Assembly: GCA_025093555.1 (NCBI GenBank)
Contig: JAIWNF010000028.1
Location: 496,001 to 560,000 of the forward strand
Length of the DNA stretch: 64,000 nucleotides
Direction of reading: 5' to 3'
Origin: Circinella umbellata
Taxonomy: Eukaryota; Mucoromycota; Mucoromycetes; Mucorales; Lichtheimiaceae
In this document: positions 1 through 12,751 of the stretch, piece by piece
Position numbering within the stretch: the stretch's first letter is position 1
Layout: each line of letters starts with the position of its first letter
Position numbers and translations under genes: made by a program
The notes under the pieces: model-generated
Seen by the model: only the letters and a program-made list of their open reading frames with translations
Databases searched by the model: none
What the model was told of the DNA's origin: nothing

Positions 1-137
1 CCCTTTTATATCTAATATATACCCCATCTTCTTTATTGTTTTTCTTCATTTTCTTTTTTTTTCATTTATATTTCTATCAAAGACGAAAAAAAAAAGAAAA
101 CAAATTTATTTACCTTATTATTATATCACATGCTTTA

Positions 138-1851
138 ATGGGCAATCAACAATCTCATATTGGTGGTCGTCAAAGAAGTCCTAGTACTATTACAGACCTT
201 TATTCATCACCTCATCATCAATGGACATCTACTTCATCTTCATCAGATAATAACTTTAATAATAATCAACCTAATAACAATTATACTCGTGAATACCCCT
301 TACCTTCTATCATTTCATCAACGACAGATGACGGTCATGTCAAGATGCGCAAACAATCTTCTCCTTCACCAATCTCGAGTCCTCGTTCAAGGTTTCGACC
401 ATTACGTGCATTAACTTCATTTCGATTCGATACACCTTCTATACCATCACCTAATCACCAAAGTAATAACCATAAATTACCAAATACGAAAACGACATCG
501 AACACCATAGTAACGGATAATAATAATATCAATGATAATAGCATAGCAACAGATGCACTTGTTGTACCTCCTATCCCTGCATCCGTGCATCCTTTATCAA
601 AAGTAGCGACGCACCACTCCGACTCGAAACAACATACAACAAGTATGAATAGTATCAATACTACTATTAGTACAAATACCAGTCATCATACACCTTCCGG
701 AACAATAGATGATTTAGAATATATGTGGATGTCTGGACGAAAATATCATTTATTACCATCGTGTCCATATATGTTACCTTGTGATGATGATGAGGTTGAT
801 CGACTTCATTTATTACATTTCATGGTCCGATTTGCTATCCAAGGGTAAATAATTAAATGAACAAGAACAAGAACTATTATCTTATAACTTACTCTTTTGT
901 TGTGGTGGGAAATACTTTTTTATTCTAATTAGAAATTACTTGGCACCTGTGAGTGATGTTTTACGTAAAGGAGGACGTGTATTAGATGTTGGATGTGGAC
1001 CAGGTTCATGGACAATGGAAATCGCAGGCGAATATCCAAAATCTCAAGTAGTGGGGATAGATATTAATCCAATGTTTCCCCGTGATATCAAACCATCTAA
1101 TTGTACATTTCATCAATACAATTTACTTGATGGTCTTCCTTTTGAAGACGCATCATTCGACTATATATTCATGCGGTATGTAGTACAACATGGATATTTA
1201 AAAAAAATTACAAATTTTTTGATTGTTAGATTAAAACAACTAAACTTTAATATATTATAGATTTATTGGTCTTGGTATCAAAGATAAACAATGGTCAAAG
1301 GTACTAGTAGAACTTACAAGATTATTAAAGCCTGGTGGGTGGATTGAATTAGCAGAACAAGATACAGAAATGTATCGGGCAGGACCTAAGACACTCGACC
1401 TGAACAACAAACTGGTTGAAGTGATGGAGATACAGCATATTGATCCACAAATAGGGCGCTCTTTGAAAGAACGACTAGAAAAGCAGGATGAATTGACAAA
1501 TGTGACAACAACTTTTATCTCTTGTCCTGGAGGACAATGGGCTGGAAAGGTATTAATAATAATAATAATAAGAAAACTATTATATTGTAGAAATGTTCAT
1601 ATAACTGACATCCAAAAAAAAATTGTTTATTTTTATAATAGTTGGGTCAACTTACTCTACAATCATGGCAAGCATATTATCAAGCACTTGGTCCACAAAT
1701 CTGTAATACACTTAATATTCCTATAAAACAATATGAAGAACATTTAAAGACTTGTTGGGTTGAAGCAAATGAATATAAAACATTTGAAAATGTTCATTTT
1801 GCTTACGCTCAAAAGAAGGCTGCTGATACTACCACTTTATCAAATACTTAA
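138..1851 (+). CDS. class I SAM-dependent methyltransferase, 4 exons
   Basis: Exons read as 138-844, 933-1175, 1261-1549 and 1642-1851; the frame closes through three GT-AG introns to give about 482 aa. The catalytic half has motif I VLDVGCGPGSWTMEIA, the acidic strand-2 end VVGIDI, the segment PFEDASFDYIFMR, and the post-motif III stretch LLKPGGWIELAEQD. This is the Rossmann-fold layout of small-molecule or UMTA/LaeA-like fungal methyltransferases. The first 190 or so residues are a Ser/Asn/Thr-rich, probably disordered leader. I chose the ATG at 138 because its product starts MGNQQS, which fits the N-myristoylation rule (Gly2, Ser6). An upstream in-frame ATG at 36 would bury this behind a Phe-rich low-complexity stretch. 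Substrate unknown. The enzyme family call is firm; membrane anchoring is inference. Confidence 0.85.
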
Positions 1852-2001
1852 CAAAAAAAAAGTATCCAATTTCAATACAATCTATCTCTCTTTTCTTATC
1901 ACTTTTTTTTTTCTCTTTGTATCATATTTTTGTAGTTTAAATATACATTTTACCACATGCTCCCAACCTAATACACTCAAAAAATATATATTTTCTAATG
2001 G

Positions 2002-2032
<31 letters not shown>

Positions 2033-2219
2033 ACGCACGCACGCAACAATCTTATCTCTCTCTCTCTCTTTTTTTTTCTTTATTGGCAAGCATTACTTTT
2101 ATATCATTTTTATAATAATGCCGTTTTTTTTATAAAAATGATAAATAATATTCTTCACCCTATCTTATACATTAATAATTACAATAGTAATAATAATAAT
2201 ACGGCCTAATAATAAACTC

Positions 2220-2273
<54 letters not shown>

Positions 2274-2311
2274 CCTCATATTCAAAGATTCATCCGGATT
2301 GATTGTATCTC
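1852..2311. repeat. intergenic spacer with microsatellites
   Basis: The spacer holds a (CA)n/(GCAC)n tract near 2000-2045 and a long (AAT)n tract near 2210-2271. It separates the convergent 3' ends of the methyltransferase gene and the next minus-strand gene. No coding signal seen. Confidence 0.7.
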
Positions 2312-2726
2312 TTATTGTTTTTCACAATCAATCCAAGTATTGGTATTATTATTACCATTGCTGTCATGACCATGATTATATAATGTTCCAGCTGTCCATG
2401 AAGGTGGGGAAGGTGGTGATTGAATCTTTTCATCAGGTAAAGATGGATGTGCAGCATTTACTGCTGTTGAACCACCCGCTGTTCCTATACTAGTTGTTAT
2501 GGTATTACATCCAAATGTTTTCGGTGGTGGAGGATAAGGAGAATAAGAAGGATGAAGATACGTTTCTTGGGATCCTGATTGATAGTGTGGATAAAAGACA
2601 AATTCTGGTGGTTGTACTGTTGGTTGTTGCATTTGTAATGCACGATATCGATCATCGAATTCAATAACCAATACCTATTAATAATAAATAAAAAAGGAGA
2701 TACATTTAATTATTATGAGTTATCAT

Positions 2727-2770
<44 letters not shown>

Positions 2771-3637
2771 ATATCTTTTTTTGCTTTTGTTTTTTTCGCT
2801 ACGGAAATGAAAAAAAAAGGATAATATTCATTAATTACATAACGAGTTCTTCTACCAAAAAGTGTTGTAATATTTCTTCGACCACTACCTCTACTACCAC
2901 CACCACCACTTATGCCAAAAATACTATCTTCACAATCATATGAATGTTGAACATCGGATCCATATTTTGTTAAACGATAATTAACTCCACGAATATTTTC
3001 ACTGGCATTAATTCGGCTACACAGTTCTACAAATCTGCGTTGAAACTAGTTTAGATGAAAATAGTGATTTTTTTTTTGTCAGTCAGCATTATCTCGATGC
3101 ATAAAATGAGTAGCTGTCTTATCTAATAAAGTAAAAAAAATATAACAAAAATAGAGCTATATATATTATGTAGAGAAAGATATACTTAATGTCTTGTTAC
3201 TAGACTGTTGCTAACTTACTATATTATTTAAATGTCGATATCGCCAAATCCATAACGTAGAGCTTAATAACATGATACCAGGTAAAATCAAAAGGATGTA
3301 AGGATTTTCTTTCAAGAGTAAGAAATTCCAGAGAATGTACACTGTTCCTGCAACAATTACCCATAATGTTGAAAGTGTGCCTATCCATATACCTTTATGG
3401 CCAGGTGGAGGATTCTGTCGAACGGCTTCACAAAATAATTCCATGGCCGAATTAAAGTCATGGATTGACAGCTATAATAGCAAACATAATAATAAATAAT
3501 AGTAAATATATGTATGGTTTTTTTTGTATGAATACGTGCATTAGAATGTGAATTCAATTATTTACATATCCTTGAAGATCAAAAGTGTATTGATCATCAA
3601 ATCGACGTCCAATTAATCCTAATCGGATTGTCTTCAT
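2312..3637 (-). CDS. unrecognised two-span membrane protein, multi-exon
   Basis: First exon 3637-3566 (starts MKTIRLGLIGRRFDDQYTF) joins in frame to exon 3471-3220. That exon carries LSIHDFNSAMELFCEAVRQ followed by two hydrophobic spans (about IGTLSTLWVIVAGTVYILW and ILLILPGIMLLSSTLWIW). A later coding block at about 3042-2861 reads RRFVELCSRINASENIRG, then a Gly/Ser-rich stretch. It splices at RTRY to the last exon 2674-2312 (VLVIEFDDRYRALQMQQ, then a Pro/Ser/Asn-rich tail). A short exon near 3095-3140 (THFMHRDN) is likely, but I could not fix its donor site, so the middle borders are uncertain. I do not recognise the family. It looks like an integral membrane protein with both long ends on the same side and a disordered C terminus. 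Confidence 0.6.
2730..2763. repeat. (TA)n microsatellite in intron
   Basis: About 16 TA units lie inside the last intron of the minus-strand membrane-protein gene. Simple repeat with no other signal. Confidence 0.8.
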
Positions 3638-3992
3638 GATATAAAATAGGTTTGATTAAGAAGAGAAAGAAAGAGGGAAGCTTTAAAATATAAGATACAA
3701 AATGTATGTTACACGGAGAACAATAATATTAAAAGAATCAAATAATTAAGAAAAAAGAACAACAACCGAAAATGATAATGAAAAAAAAAACTGTTAAGAA
3801 AGAATGCTGATATTATTCCCCCCCTAACTTTTTTTACAACCAACAAAACTAACAGAACTTTTAACAATCACCCAACCCCCCCCCCTTTTTTTTTGTTGTT
3901 GCCATGGATTTCTTAACAATTTATCATATAAATATATTAATGGTTTAATAACTTCACTTATCGCTACTTATTTTATTGGTTTTACTTTTTTT

Positions 3993-6824
3993 TTAACTAG
4001 AATATTTACCGAGTGTGCGGTCCAAGTTGTACGCAGCTAATAAGAAAGAGCGTAGAAAATATAATGAATTAAAAAAAAGGAATTATAAATGAAACTGAAA
4101 AAAAAAACTATTAAAAACAAAAGAAAAACTTACCACTTATAAAAGCAAGATGACTAAAAGCTTGAGGAACATTACCAAGCAATTCACCAGATCGAGCTAC
4201 TTCTTCTGAATAAAGTCCCAGATGATTTGCATATGACATCATTTCTTCAAACATTAAAACTGCTCTTTTCAAATATTTTGGATCATATTTTCCTGCGCGA
4301 GCCATAGCTTCTACCAACCAAAATGTACACATAGAAAAAGCACCTTCCAATCCACCTAATCCATCATCCGTTGTTAAAAAGTTATATCGAAATACTAAAT
4401 TATTTGCTAATAATCCACCTGAAAAATAAAAAAAATAAAAATAAACAGTAATAAAAATAATAATAGTTGGCATTAGTAAACTAATTGTTTATAAAAACCA
4501 AAACATGCATAATATTTTACATGCGGATTTTTTATATTAATTTTAAATGGTTTCGCTCATTCTTACAAGTGTCATTTACCTTTCTCGGGAGGAAGTAAAA
4601 TCCGTTCAATGGTAGATAACATACGTGGATCAACAGGCGAACTGAAAAATACAAGTGGCATAATTAAACAACTGGCGTCAACTGCATCTGGTGACTCGAT
4701 ACTTTGTGTAAACATTTTCAGTTCAGGATTCCAACATTTGGTTTGAACTTCTTCGTAAATTTCGTCACGCACTCGAAGCCACTTTTCTCGATCAGGACAA
4801 GGGAACATTCGCTTTTCTGAAAGTCGAAGTGCACGATCAAGAGCCACCCATGACATAACTCTTGAATATGTAAAGTTTTGTTTTTTACCACGCACTTCCC
4901 TATATATATATTTACAAGTATTTGTATTATTATTATTTTTTATATATAATAATCAAGAGCAGGGAAAAAAGGAAGAAATAAAATTTACCAAATCGACATA
5001 TCTGGTTGAGCATAATTAGCACATACATAATTCGCCAATTTCTTTACTGCACACCACATTTCATATGAAACTGGAGCTCCATACTTGTTATACAAGTATA
5101 TAGAGTCCATTAACTCTCCATAAACATCGAGTTGAAGATGATCATAAGCACCATTACCAATACGTACTGGTCTTGAACTACGATAACCATCCAAATGATT
5201 CAATTCAATTTCTTCCAATTTCTTTTCACCATGAATACTATACATGATATTAAGAGATCCGTCCGAATTCTAATAATAAATTATTATTACTATTATATAT
5301 ATAGCATTTGATACTTAACTAAAAAGATTAAAGTAAAAGAAAACCAAACAAATATTTATAATATACATAATTTAATTTACCAAATCCGCACATCGTTTTT
5401 CGACAAATTGCATAAACTTTGCTGCTTCTTCTGTGAAACCTAATCGAAGAAACGCATAAACTGTAAAAGCAGAATCACGAACCCAAACAAAACGATAATC
5501 CCAATTACGAGCACCACCAATAGCTATTGTATTTAAAAATACCAAGAAAATAATAATATAAGAAACTAAAAAGCATGATAGTTTCGTTATTCTTTTTTTT
5601 TTTCGCTTCTTCATTGTTGTAAGCAATGTACCTTCTGGTATACCAAACGTGGGGGCAGCTACTACAGCCCCAGTCTTTTTTTTTAGAGTAATAACAATAA
5701 GAATAAGAATTGTTTCTAGTTAGCAATAACAATAATAGATAATAATGGTTTTTATTTTATATTTGCTTACGTACCGGTTCATATGTGAGAAGTTTCAAAA
5801 TCATTGCACTACGCATTACATGCTCACGCCACCTTCCTTTATATTTCATTTGATCAATCCACTTTAACCAATAGCTTGATGTTTGTCTGAATAATGCTGC
5901 CATTAAACTAAGTGTCAAAGGAGGATCCATAACAGAATGTATACCGGTGATAGTCGTTGCTTTTGGTACCTCGCGGAAGATAAAGTAAACTTCTTGTCCT
6001 TCATACATTTCAAATTCGGCATAAACACCCGGACCCTTGTGACCACGCGATTCACATACTTCATTGTCAATATGAAACTTTATATCTGGTAAAGGTTGAT
6101 CGTCTCCCAATCTTATAAGATATCGTAGATCCGTGGTCAAATTGCCTGATTTAAACTCGACACGTTTCTGGCATGTAATGAATTTTTCATCATCTTCTGG
6201 ATAGAATTTTAAAGGTCCATCTTTTCCACGGACATGGGCATCTGACTGGTGTTGTACGACAGGTATTATTTCAGTTTTGTGAGAGTCCCTCGCATAATTG
6301 AACGCAGGATAACATTCCATTTTCAATTTGACTGAACCACGTACAATTTGAACACGGCGAATAATCCATGGTAACAGAGGTTTGGATGAGAGACGTTGAT
6401 TACGTTCAGGACGATGCATATAATCAATGACTTGAGCTACACCTTCATCTGATAAAAATCGTGTGGCTAGAATATTACTTTTGGGCATGTATTGTTGTTT
6501 ATTACTAACATGAGATTCGGGTGCAATAGAGAAATGACCACCTTTATCCTTGTCGAGGATTCTTGCAAAGATACTTGGACTATCGAATTCAGGATAACAG
6601 CAGAAATCAATGGAACCATCCGTACCACATAATGCAACAGTATGTAAATTACCAATAATTCCATAATTTTCGATAGGAAGATATCCTCGTGTACGCATAT
6701 TGCAATGTATGTTTTCCATATCCTTTTTCCATTCTGCACCACCTTTGTCTTCTAGGCCTAAAGGTTGGTCACGCGCATCAGCAGCATAATGTGGTATACC
6801 CTTACTCCCTTCGGTGGATGACAT
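3993..6824 (-). CDS. GH15 trehalase/glucoamylase-like glycoside hydrolase, 7 exons
   Basis: Exons 6824-5775, 5674-5632, 5523-5381, 5269-4989, 4899-4580, 4418-4134 and 4036-3993 join in frame to about 721 aa. The N-terminal third is the beta-sandwich trehalase-like domain ([19 protein letters not shown], then [20 protein letters not shown]). The (alpha/alpha)6 GH15 catalytic domain follows: [40 protein letters not shown], and a C-terminal [27 protein letters not shown]. This arrangement matches the GH15 group with trehalases and related alpha-glucosidases found in bacteria, archaea and fungi. No signal peptide is visible at [20 protein letters not shown], so a cytosolic enzyme acting on trehalose or short alpha-glucans is expected. 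I chose ATG 6824. Trehalase versus glucoamylase activity cannot be settled by eye. Confidence 0.9.
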
Positions 6825-6978
6825 TATTTGATGCAATTATTATTATTATCTTTTTATTTTTAATGTTATAAAAAAATATATAGAGTGTTTTTTTAACTGT
6901 GTGTTCGGACAGAGAGAGAGAAAGGAATTGAGTGAAAAAAAAAACTATTTATTTATTTATTTATTTATTTTATTTTAT

Positions 6979-9147
6979 TTATGCATCATTGTCATACAAA
7001 CACGGTAAAATTTTACCGCGACAGTCACCAAAACCAATGCGATAACCAGATTCACTATCTTTATAAGCAGTAAGATTTATTTCATCACCATCTTCAAGGA
7101 AAGTACGTTCTTGTTTTGATTCTTTAAGAGTAATCTTTTCTGTTCCATTCCATGATAATTCTAATAATGATCCAAAATTCTCTTTTTCCTATTAAACCCC
7201 ACCCCCAATGCATTTATTAGTATATAAGTTTATTATATTCGTTATTTTGTATTTGATAACTTACAGGTCCAGAGAGGGTACCAGTTGCACACATATCACC
7301 AGGACGCATATTACATCCATTAACAGTATGATGGGCTAGCTGTTGTGCAACAGACCAATACATATACTTGAGATTAGATAATGCAACTCTTTCAAACTTG
7401 GAAGTTTGGTTTGCTATTTTATTTTATCTTGTTAGTTTTTTACTTTGAAATCATGTGCTGTTTTGTTTGCTCAGGAGAAAAAAAATTTACTCACGTTTAA
7501 TTTGAACTTCAAGATCAATATCATAAGCGGATTTTTTATTTTCTTGAAGGTATTTTAATGGGGCTGGATCAGTTTGAGAAGGACCATCTACCATAAATTC
7601 TTCCAATGCATCTAATGTTACAATCCAAGGTGAAACTGTTGTACCAAAGTTTTTGCCAAGGAATGGACCTATAAAATTATTATAATTTTTATTGTTAAAA
7701 CTATTTGTTCAAGATCGTTTGATGAAGAATATATTCTCCGTTACAGCTAACCACTCTTTTTCCTCTTTCTTTGTGATACATACCAAGTGGAACATATTCC
7801 CATGCTTGAATATCTCGTGCTATAATTTAATCAAAAAAGAGATACGGTTAAAATAATATGAATTGACGCTCTAATAATGACAATGAAAAATATCTTACCA
7901 CTCCAGTCATTAACAAGAACCAAACCGAAAATATGATCTTTAGCATCAGCAATATCAATACGTTCACCCAAATTGTTACCTTTACCTACGAACCATCCCT
8001 GGAAAAAATAAAATCATTAATATTCCTTCTCTTTTTAAAAAAAGAGCATTATTCATACCACTTCAAGTTCAATATCCAACTTTGCAGATGGTGCAAAAAA
8101 TGGTTTAGTTTTGTTTTGAGGAGTAATACGCTGTCCAGCAGGTCGACGAATATCAGTTCCTGATACTACAAGTGATGAAGCACGTCCATGATATCCAACA
8201 GGAATATGAAGCCTATAGATTACATTTCTATCAATAAGGTGTCTCATGTTCATCTTTTGTATACCTTGTTTTCTTTTTTTTTAATTCCCACACAAATTGT
8301 CTTTCCTGCACAACAACAAAACCAACCCCCCCCCCGTTACCAGTTAGGTTGTAACGCATTATCCTTGCCTCGGAACATGATACCAACATTGGTTGCATGT
8401 TCGCGTGAACAATAGAAATCAGTATAATCACTATTATAGAAAATTTCATGATTAGTTAATAACCACAAATACCTCTTTCGCCTTCACCGATATAGAAATA
8501 AATAAATAAATAAACTTACCCAATTTGTGCAGGAAGATGCATAGTAACATCTACTTGTTTTACTAATGCACGACCTTGAAGTTCACTGTTATCTCTCAAT
8601 GTGGGTTCATTTTCAGACAACAATTTTTGAATTGCCAATCGAGTTGCACGCCATACAGGTTTACCCAAACCCATAAATTCATTTAAAGCAGGCTATTTAT
8701 TATTACAAAGAAAACATGTTATTAAAAGAAGAACGACCATAATCATAAAAGTTGTTATATTCAAGTTCAAAAAATCATTTTCCAACCATTCACTCTCCTG
8801 CTGCTGCTGTTCCTTATTTTTTTTACCTTATCAAATACGGAAACAGGGTCATTTAATCCTTCAATACCATTCAAAAGACCAGCTTTAGCAATAACTGCAA
8901 GATCAAGAACTTGTTCACCAATGGCAACACCAACACGAGGTGTCTATAAATAACATTAATATAGATTTTTATTAACAACAATAAAAAAAGCAGGGATTAT
9001 CCTTTTATGTTGTATACGTTTTATTTATTTTTGTAGATGATTACTTACAGTTTGTTGTGCAGTAGAAAACACACCAAAAGGAATGTTTTGAATAGGAAAA
9101 TGAGAATCCTTAGCAACGGGAATGAAACTTTGAACTGCAGTTGACAT
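6979..9147 (-). CDS. FAH: fumarylacetoacetase, 10 exons
   Basis: Ten exons (9147-9049, 8943-8827, 8692-8520, 8430-8341, 8212-8059, 7998-7899, 7819-7784, 7668-7495, 7413-7265, 7188-6979) give an uninterrupted 433-aa frame, close to the 419 aa of human FAH. The N-terminal SH3-like domain starts [20 protein letters not shown]. The catalytic domain has [20 protein letters not shown] (metal Asp and catalytic His region), the metal ligands in KLDIELEV, and the Asp in [20 protein letters not shown] followed by [10 protein letters not shown]. It hydrolyses 4-fumarylacetoacetate to fumarate and acetoacetate, the last step of Tyr/Phe degradation, in the cytosol. Exon 7819-7784 is only 36 nt. It reads in the same direction as the GH15 gene but is separately promoted. 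Confidence 0.95.
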
Positions 9148-10829
9148 AGTTATTATTATCTATATTTGAAAATAGGGAATAAAATGAAAAGAAACTAAAA
9201 GAAGAAAGAAAGAAAAAGAGACTGGTTTTTTTTTTATGTTCGCGATTCAAATACACTAATTGCTTTTTTTTTTCGAAGCGAACGTGGGAAAATTAATGTT
9301 TCCCACGCTTTCATTCATATTTTTTATGTTCTTCTACAGTAAGTGAATGACGTTTTAGTTTGTCATCTCATCTATAAATTATATTTCTTTTTACCTTCAA
9401 CTGTTTTTTTCTATCACTTTTACATCAGCTAAAAAAGATATATTTTTTGAAGTAAATCCAACCCCAATCTTATATCTATTTCTTATTGATCAGCCAATTT
9501 CTTTCTTTGTTTCTTTATTTCTCCTTTCATTCCATTAACGTTTGATAATATGTTTGGAGATATAAGAGAAAATGGGTTTGAACGAAAACTTCTTTTTAAT
9601 TATTTTTGAGTGAATGTTACATCGTGTGCTTGGATAATATCAACAAGACAACATAATCCAGTCATCCACCATTTTTATTTTATCAGTACACTTTATTATA
9701 GAGATATATTCGATCTTACAGGAAAATATAATGCTACATAACTTGGAGCTACACAATTCTTTAATTGTCAGTACCCAAAGGTATAAAAATGTTTCTGATA
9801 CTCGATCCATATCCCGAAATCGATATAATAAAGCATGTTTAATTGATGAAAAAAAAAGATACCTGCTCTATGAAATCAAGTAGAGTTGAATATGGTTTAT
9901 CTGTATAACCATAACAATTATATATCCTAGTGACAAGTTAACGATTTTCAAATATTATTTCTTTTCCATCTCATGGTGGTATAGTAAATTGAATTTTGAC
10001 ATTTAATCCAAATCAATTACTGGTATCTTTTTAAATAGCGAGATTTCACACAGTGTAAATTACTTTTTTGTTTAGTTGGATATTGGTAAATCGTTTTACT
10101 GATGATACACTGATGGTTTTTATCAAAGAAAAAGGGTTCGTTTATTTACACCCCCCCCAATCACACACTCCGAGTCGACCATAATGTAATCTACATCAAT
10201 ATTTTTTAAATAATAAAGGAGTAAATGGCATTTTTTTACGCACTATGTATATTTCTTCTGAGCTGGGCAAGTGCTCGGAATCCACGATTTTCATCAGCAG
10301 CTGGATTATGCACAGCTTCAACAGCAAAATAAAGAAGGGATCAAATCAATTACTAAATCTAATGGATGGAGAGGGAAGATGCTGGTTGGTTGGTTGGTTG
10401 TGTATTGTCAAGAAAAGTGTCATGTTTTCTTTCTTTATAATTTTAATTCATATATCAAGCAATAAAAGGTCTGTTATTATAAGTGAATTTTTTTATGTAT
10501 ACGTAACAAATTTCAGCTGATCCATGACCAAATGATTTTTTTTTCGCTTTCGAGTTATTGATGCAAGTCTTAATATGTGTAGAATCTAGACAGACGAGAT
10601 CCTCGTTCCCTTTTAACAACTATATGATAAAGGATGGTACACGTAAAATATTGTTTTTTTTTTCATTTGAATTGACTGTTTTATCTTCAAATGCCACTGT
10701 GACATAAAGGCGAAAAAAACATGCCCTCTTCTAATCTATCAAGATTTTTTTCGAGGGGTAATATTCTTTTTCTTGCAATATTTCAGAGCCTCATTTGTCG
10801 AAACTGATTATTATTGAGGGTCCAAACTG
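9148..10829. other. 1.7-kb spacer without recognisable gene
   Basis: A+T-rich spacer with many homopolymers. Short frames such as one at 10245-10520 have no recognisable motif and no clear promoter or splice context. It lies between the FAH promoter side and a decayed MULE. Confidence 0.6.
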
Positions 10830-11770
10830 GGATTACCGTCTAAGATTGATTTTCATCGCATGATAAACGTGCTGGCAGTCAATTCTCACTGATTGTGACA
10901 ATTGATCATAGACTTCACTATCCAAGATAATTGCAAGGATATCTTTATCAAGACGAAGCATAGGCTTGATATTTCTCCAAGTAAGACTTTTCTTCACTAA
11001 GACTTGGATGAATTTCATCACAGAAAACGGAGAAGCGTGCCGGATTTTTTTGTATCTATTCGCCGTCATTATGATGAAATAGTTGGAGATGATAAGGACT
11101 GGCATACAAGGGATTCTTTGTCATCTTGCTGTTTCCATGATATATTATGTTTTACATAAAAAAAATACTGTATTAATAACGCATATGTATTTGTTATGAT
11201 CAGTAGCTTTTCCATACTTTCAAGGCCCTCTTAATCGTCCTTGACATCGAAACGTTTTTGTAGCTTTGTTCGGTTCGGAAGTCGCGTCGCATATACACTT
11301 TGCATGGAAATTTTCTTGAATCAGGAAATACGATATCCAGTGCTCGTATTAAAGCACCTTCATTATCAGTAACAAAGGTCTGAGTAAATACAGCTTGATG
11401 CGGATGGCCAAACTGTATCCGGAAGTTGAGTAACTACCTACTCGTAACTTTCGTTTCTTTTCTGTGATACCCATACAACAGCAATACAAAATATTTTCAA
11501 TCTTGGATAGCCAATATTCTAGATACCCAGAATGGTGACAAGAGGTAGACGCTGTCTATTTGTTTTGTACGTAGCATCCATTACAATTATTTGAAAAATT
11601 TGCGTGGTAAATCAATAGCAGACTGATGAGCAAAAAAAAAGCGAAAGTAAAAACCGCTTGCTTTGATTTCCACTTGGCCTTATACCCTTTCTCTTGAGGT
11701 TTACTAATCAACTTAAACATAGTGTGATCTGGATCACTATTGAATACTATCTGGCGTAAGTCTACCGTAA
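10830..11770 (-). pseudogene. decayed MULE transposase
   Basis: Read on the minus strand, fragments in shifting frames match the order of a Mutator-like transposase. From the 5' side these are LRQIVFNSDPDHTMFKLISK and the first catalytic strand MDATYKTNRQRLPLVTILG (Asp). Next come WVVTQL near 11440 and TFVTDNEGALIRALDIVFPD (second Asp, the typical TD..xAL..A...FP), followed by a basic stretch with KVYMRRDF. The lower end holds an open frame at 11105-10833 (IKPMLRLDKDILAIILDSEV) that probably continues the protein. Stops and frame changes break it repeatedly, so it is dead. It belongs to a different MULE lineage from the one at 29.2 kb, since the motif spellings share little. Confidence 0.7.
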
Positions 11771-11868
11771 AAAAAAAAATCCTGTAAATACTGTTAAATC
11801 CTGTAAAAATCCTGTAAATCCTGTAAAATCCTGTTAAAAGCTCTAATTCACAGGATTTACAGGATTAT
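11771..11868. repeat. CTGTAAAT-type repeat array with inverted copy
   Basis: Six imperfect units of about 10 bp (CTGTWAAAtc) lie at about 11781-11840. At 11850-11868 comes ACAGGATTTACAGGATT, the exact inverse of AATCCTGTAAATCCTGT within the array, so the region can fold into a hairpin. It sits directly at the 5' side of the decayed MULE and may be a transposon terminus with subterminal binding repeats (inference). Confidence 0.6.
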
Positions 11869-12290
11869 AAAACTGCGATTAAAAGCCCACCACTTAAATA
11901 CTCATTGGCCCGAAAAATGCAGTCTATCCCATAATAGTATTCTGATATTGACCAATTATAACCCATTTTCAATAATAGTAGTTGATTAAAAAAAATAGAA
12001 TACAGCAGTAGTAATATTTTTGTTTATATGTTTTTTTATTTCATTTCTCTGGTATTACAGTCAAAAAAATATCGTAATATTTAATGTTTATTAATAAAGT
12101 AGATCTCAATGATAGCAAGTGATGATAAGGAGTCTACTAAAATAGTATGAAAAACAAATAGGCATATTACGAGATACCTATTAGTAGTATAGCCAGTTAC
12201 TGCACTTTTTTTTTTTTGTTTACGTACAAAAAACTGTTCCATGATTGGTTGAGCTATTTTTTTTGCTAGTATTTAACTTTGAAGCTTCGA
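11869..12290. other. spacer without recognisable gene
   Basis: A+T-rich, no convincing frame, RNA or repeat seen. Confidence 0.5.
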
Positions 12291-12298
12291 TTCACAAT

Positions 12299-12751
12299 CA
12301 TGACCAGTCTTTATCCAGCTTATAAGTGTAACAAAGAAGACTGACTCAAGAAGGCTATGGATAATACTACATATAATCCAAAATTTAATAAAAGTATTGA
12401 TAAAGCTTTTGATAAAACCAAGAACAAAGCATTCTGTAAAGATTAAGCCCAAGCATGTTTGAATCGTTTGCGTCAATATGAAATAGTTGAAAATCAAACA
12501 AGAGATAGTATTTCAAGTCAAGTTACTAATGTTCTTGAAGGATATAATGAGGTGAAATATATCTTTGATTTACCAGACAATTCATCTTTTTCTGCCACGT
12601 AGCATCGCCTCTTGTTAGAATTTATCGTTGATCATTACAAAGAACTTTCTGTTTATCTTTTTTCTAGCCGATCAGCAACAGTAAGAATTGGAAATGGATC
12701 AATTGTTGTCGCTATATTTCATCATATCCCAAAGCGACAAGGCAAAGGCTG
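12299..12751 (+). pseudogene. decayed coding remnant, family unknown
   Basis: Plus-strand reading gives protein-like text broken by single stops: DNTTYNPKFNKSIDKAFDKT, a stop, then AQACLNRLRQYEIVENQTRD and NVLEGYNEVKYIFDLPDNSS, a stop, HRLLLEFIVDHYKELSVYLF, and finally VRIGNGSIVVAIFHHIPKRQ. The composition is not random-looking but I recognise no family. It may be a transposon-borne or duplicated gene remnant. Confidence 0.35.

Noticed and set aside
1990..2045. CACACA/GCACGCAC stretch as a possible CRISPR-like or regulatory repeat.
   Set aside because: It is a plain microsatellite without spacers.
10245..10520. 91-codon plus-strand frame.
   Set aside because: No motif, aromatic-rich composition of A+T-rich DNA, and no splice or promoter context.
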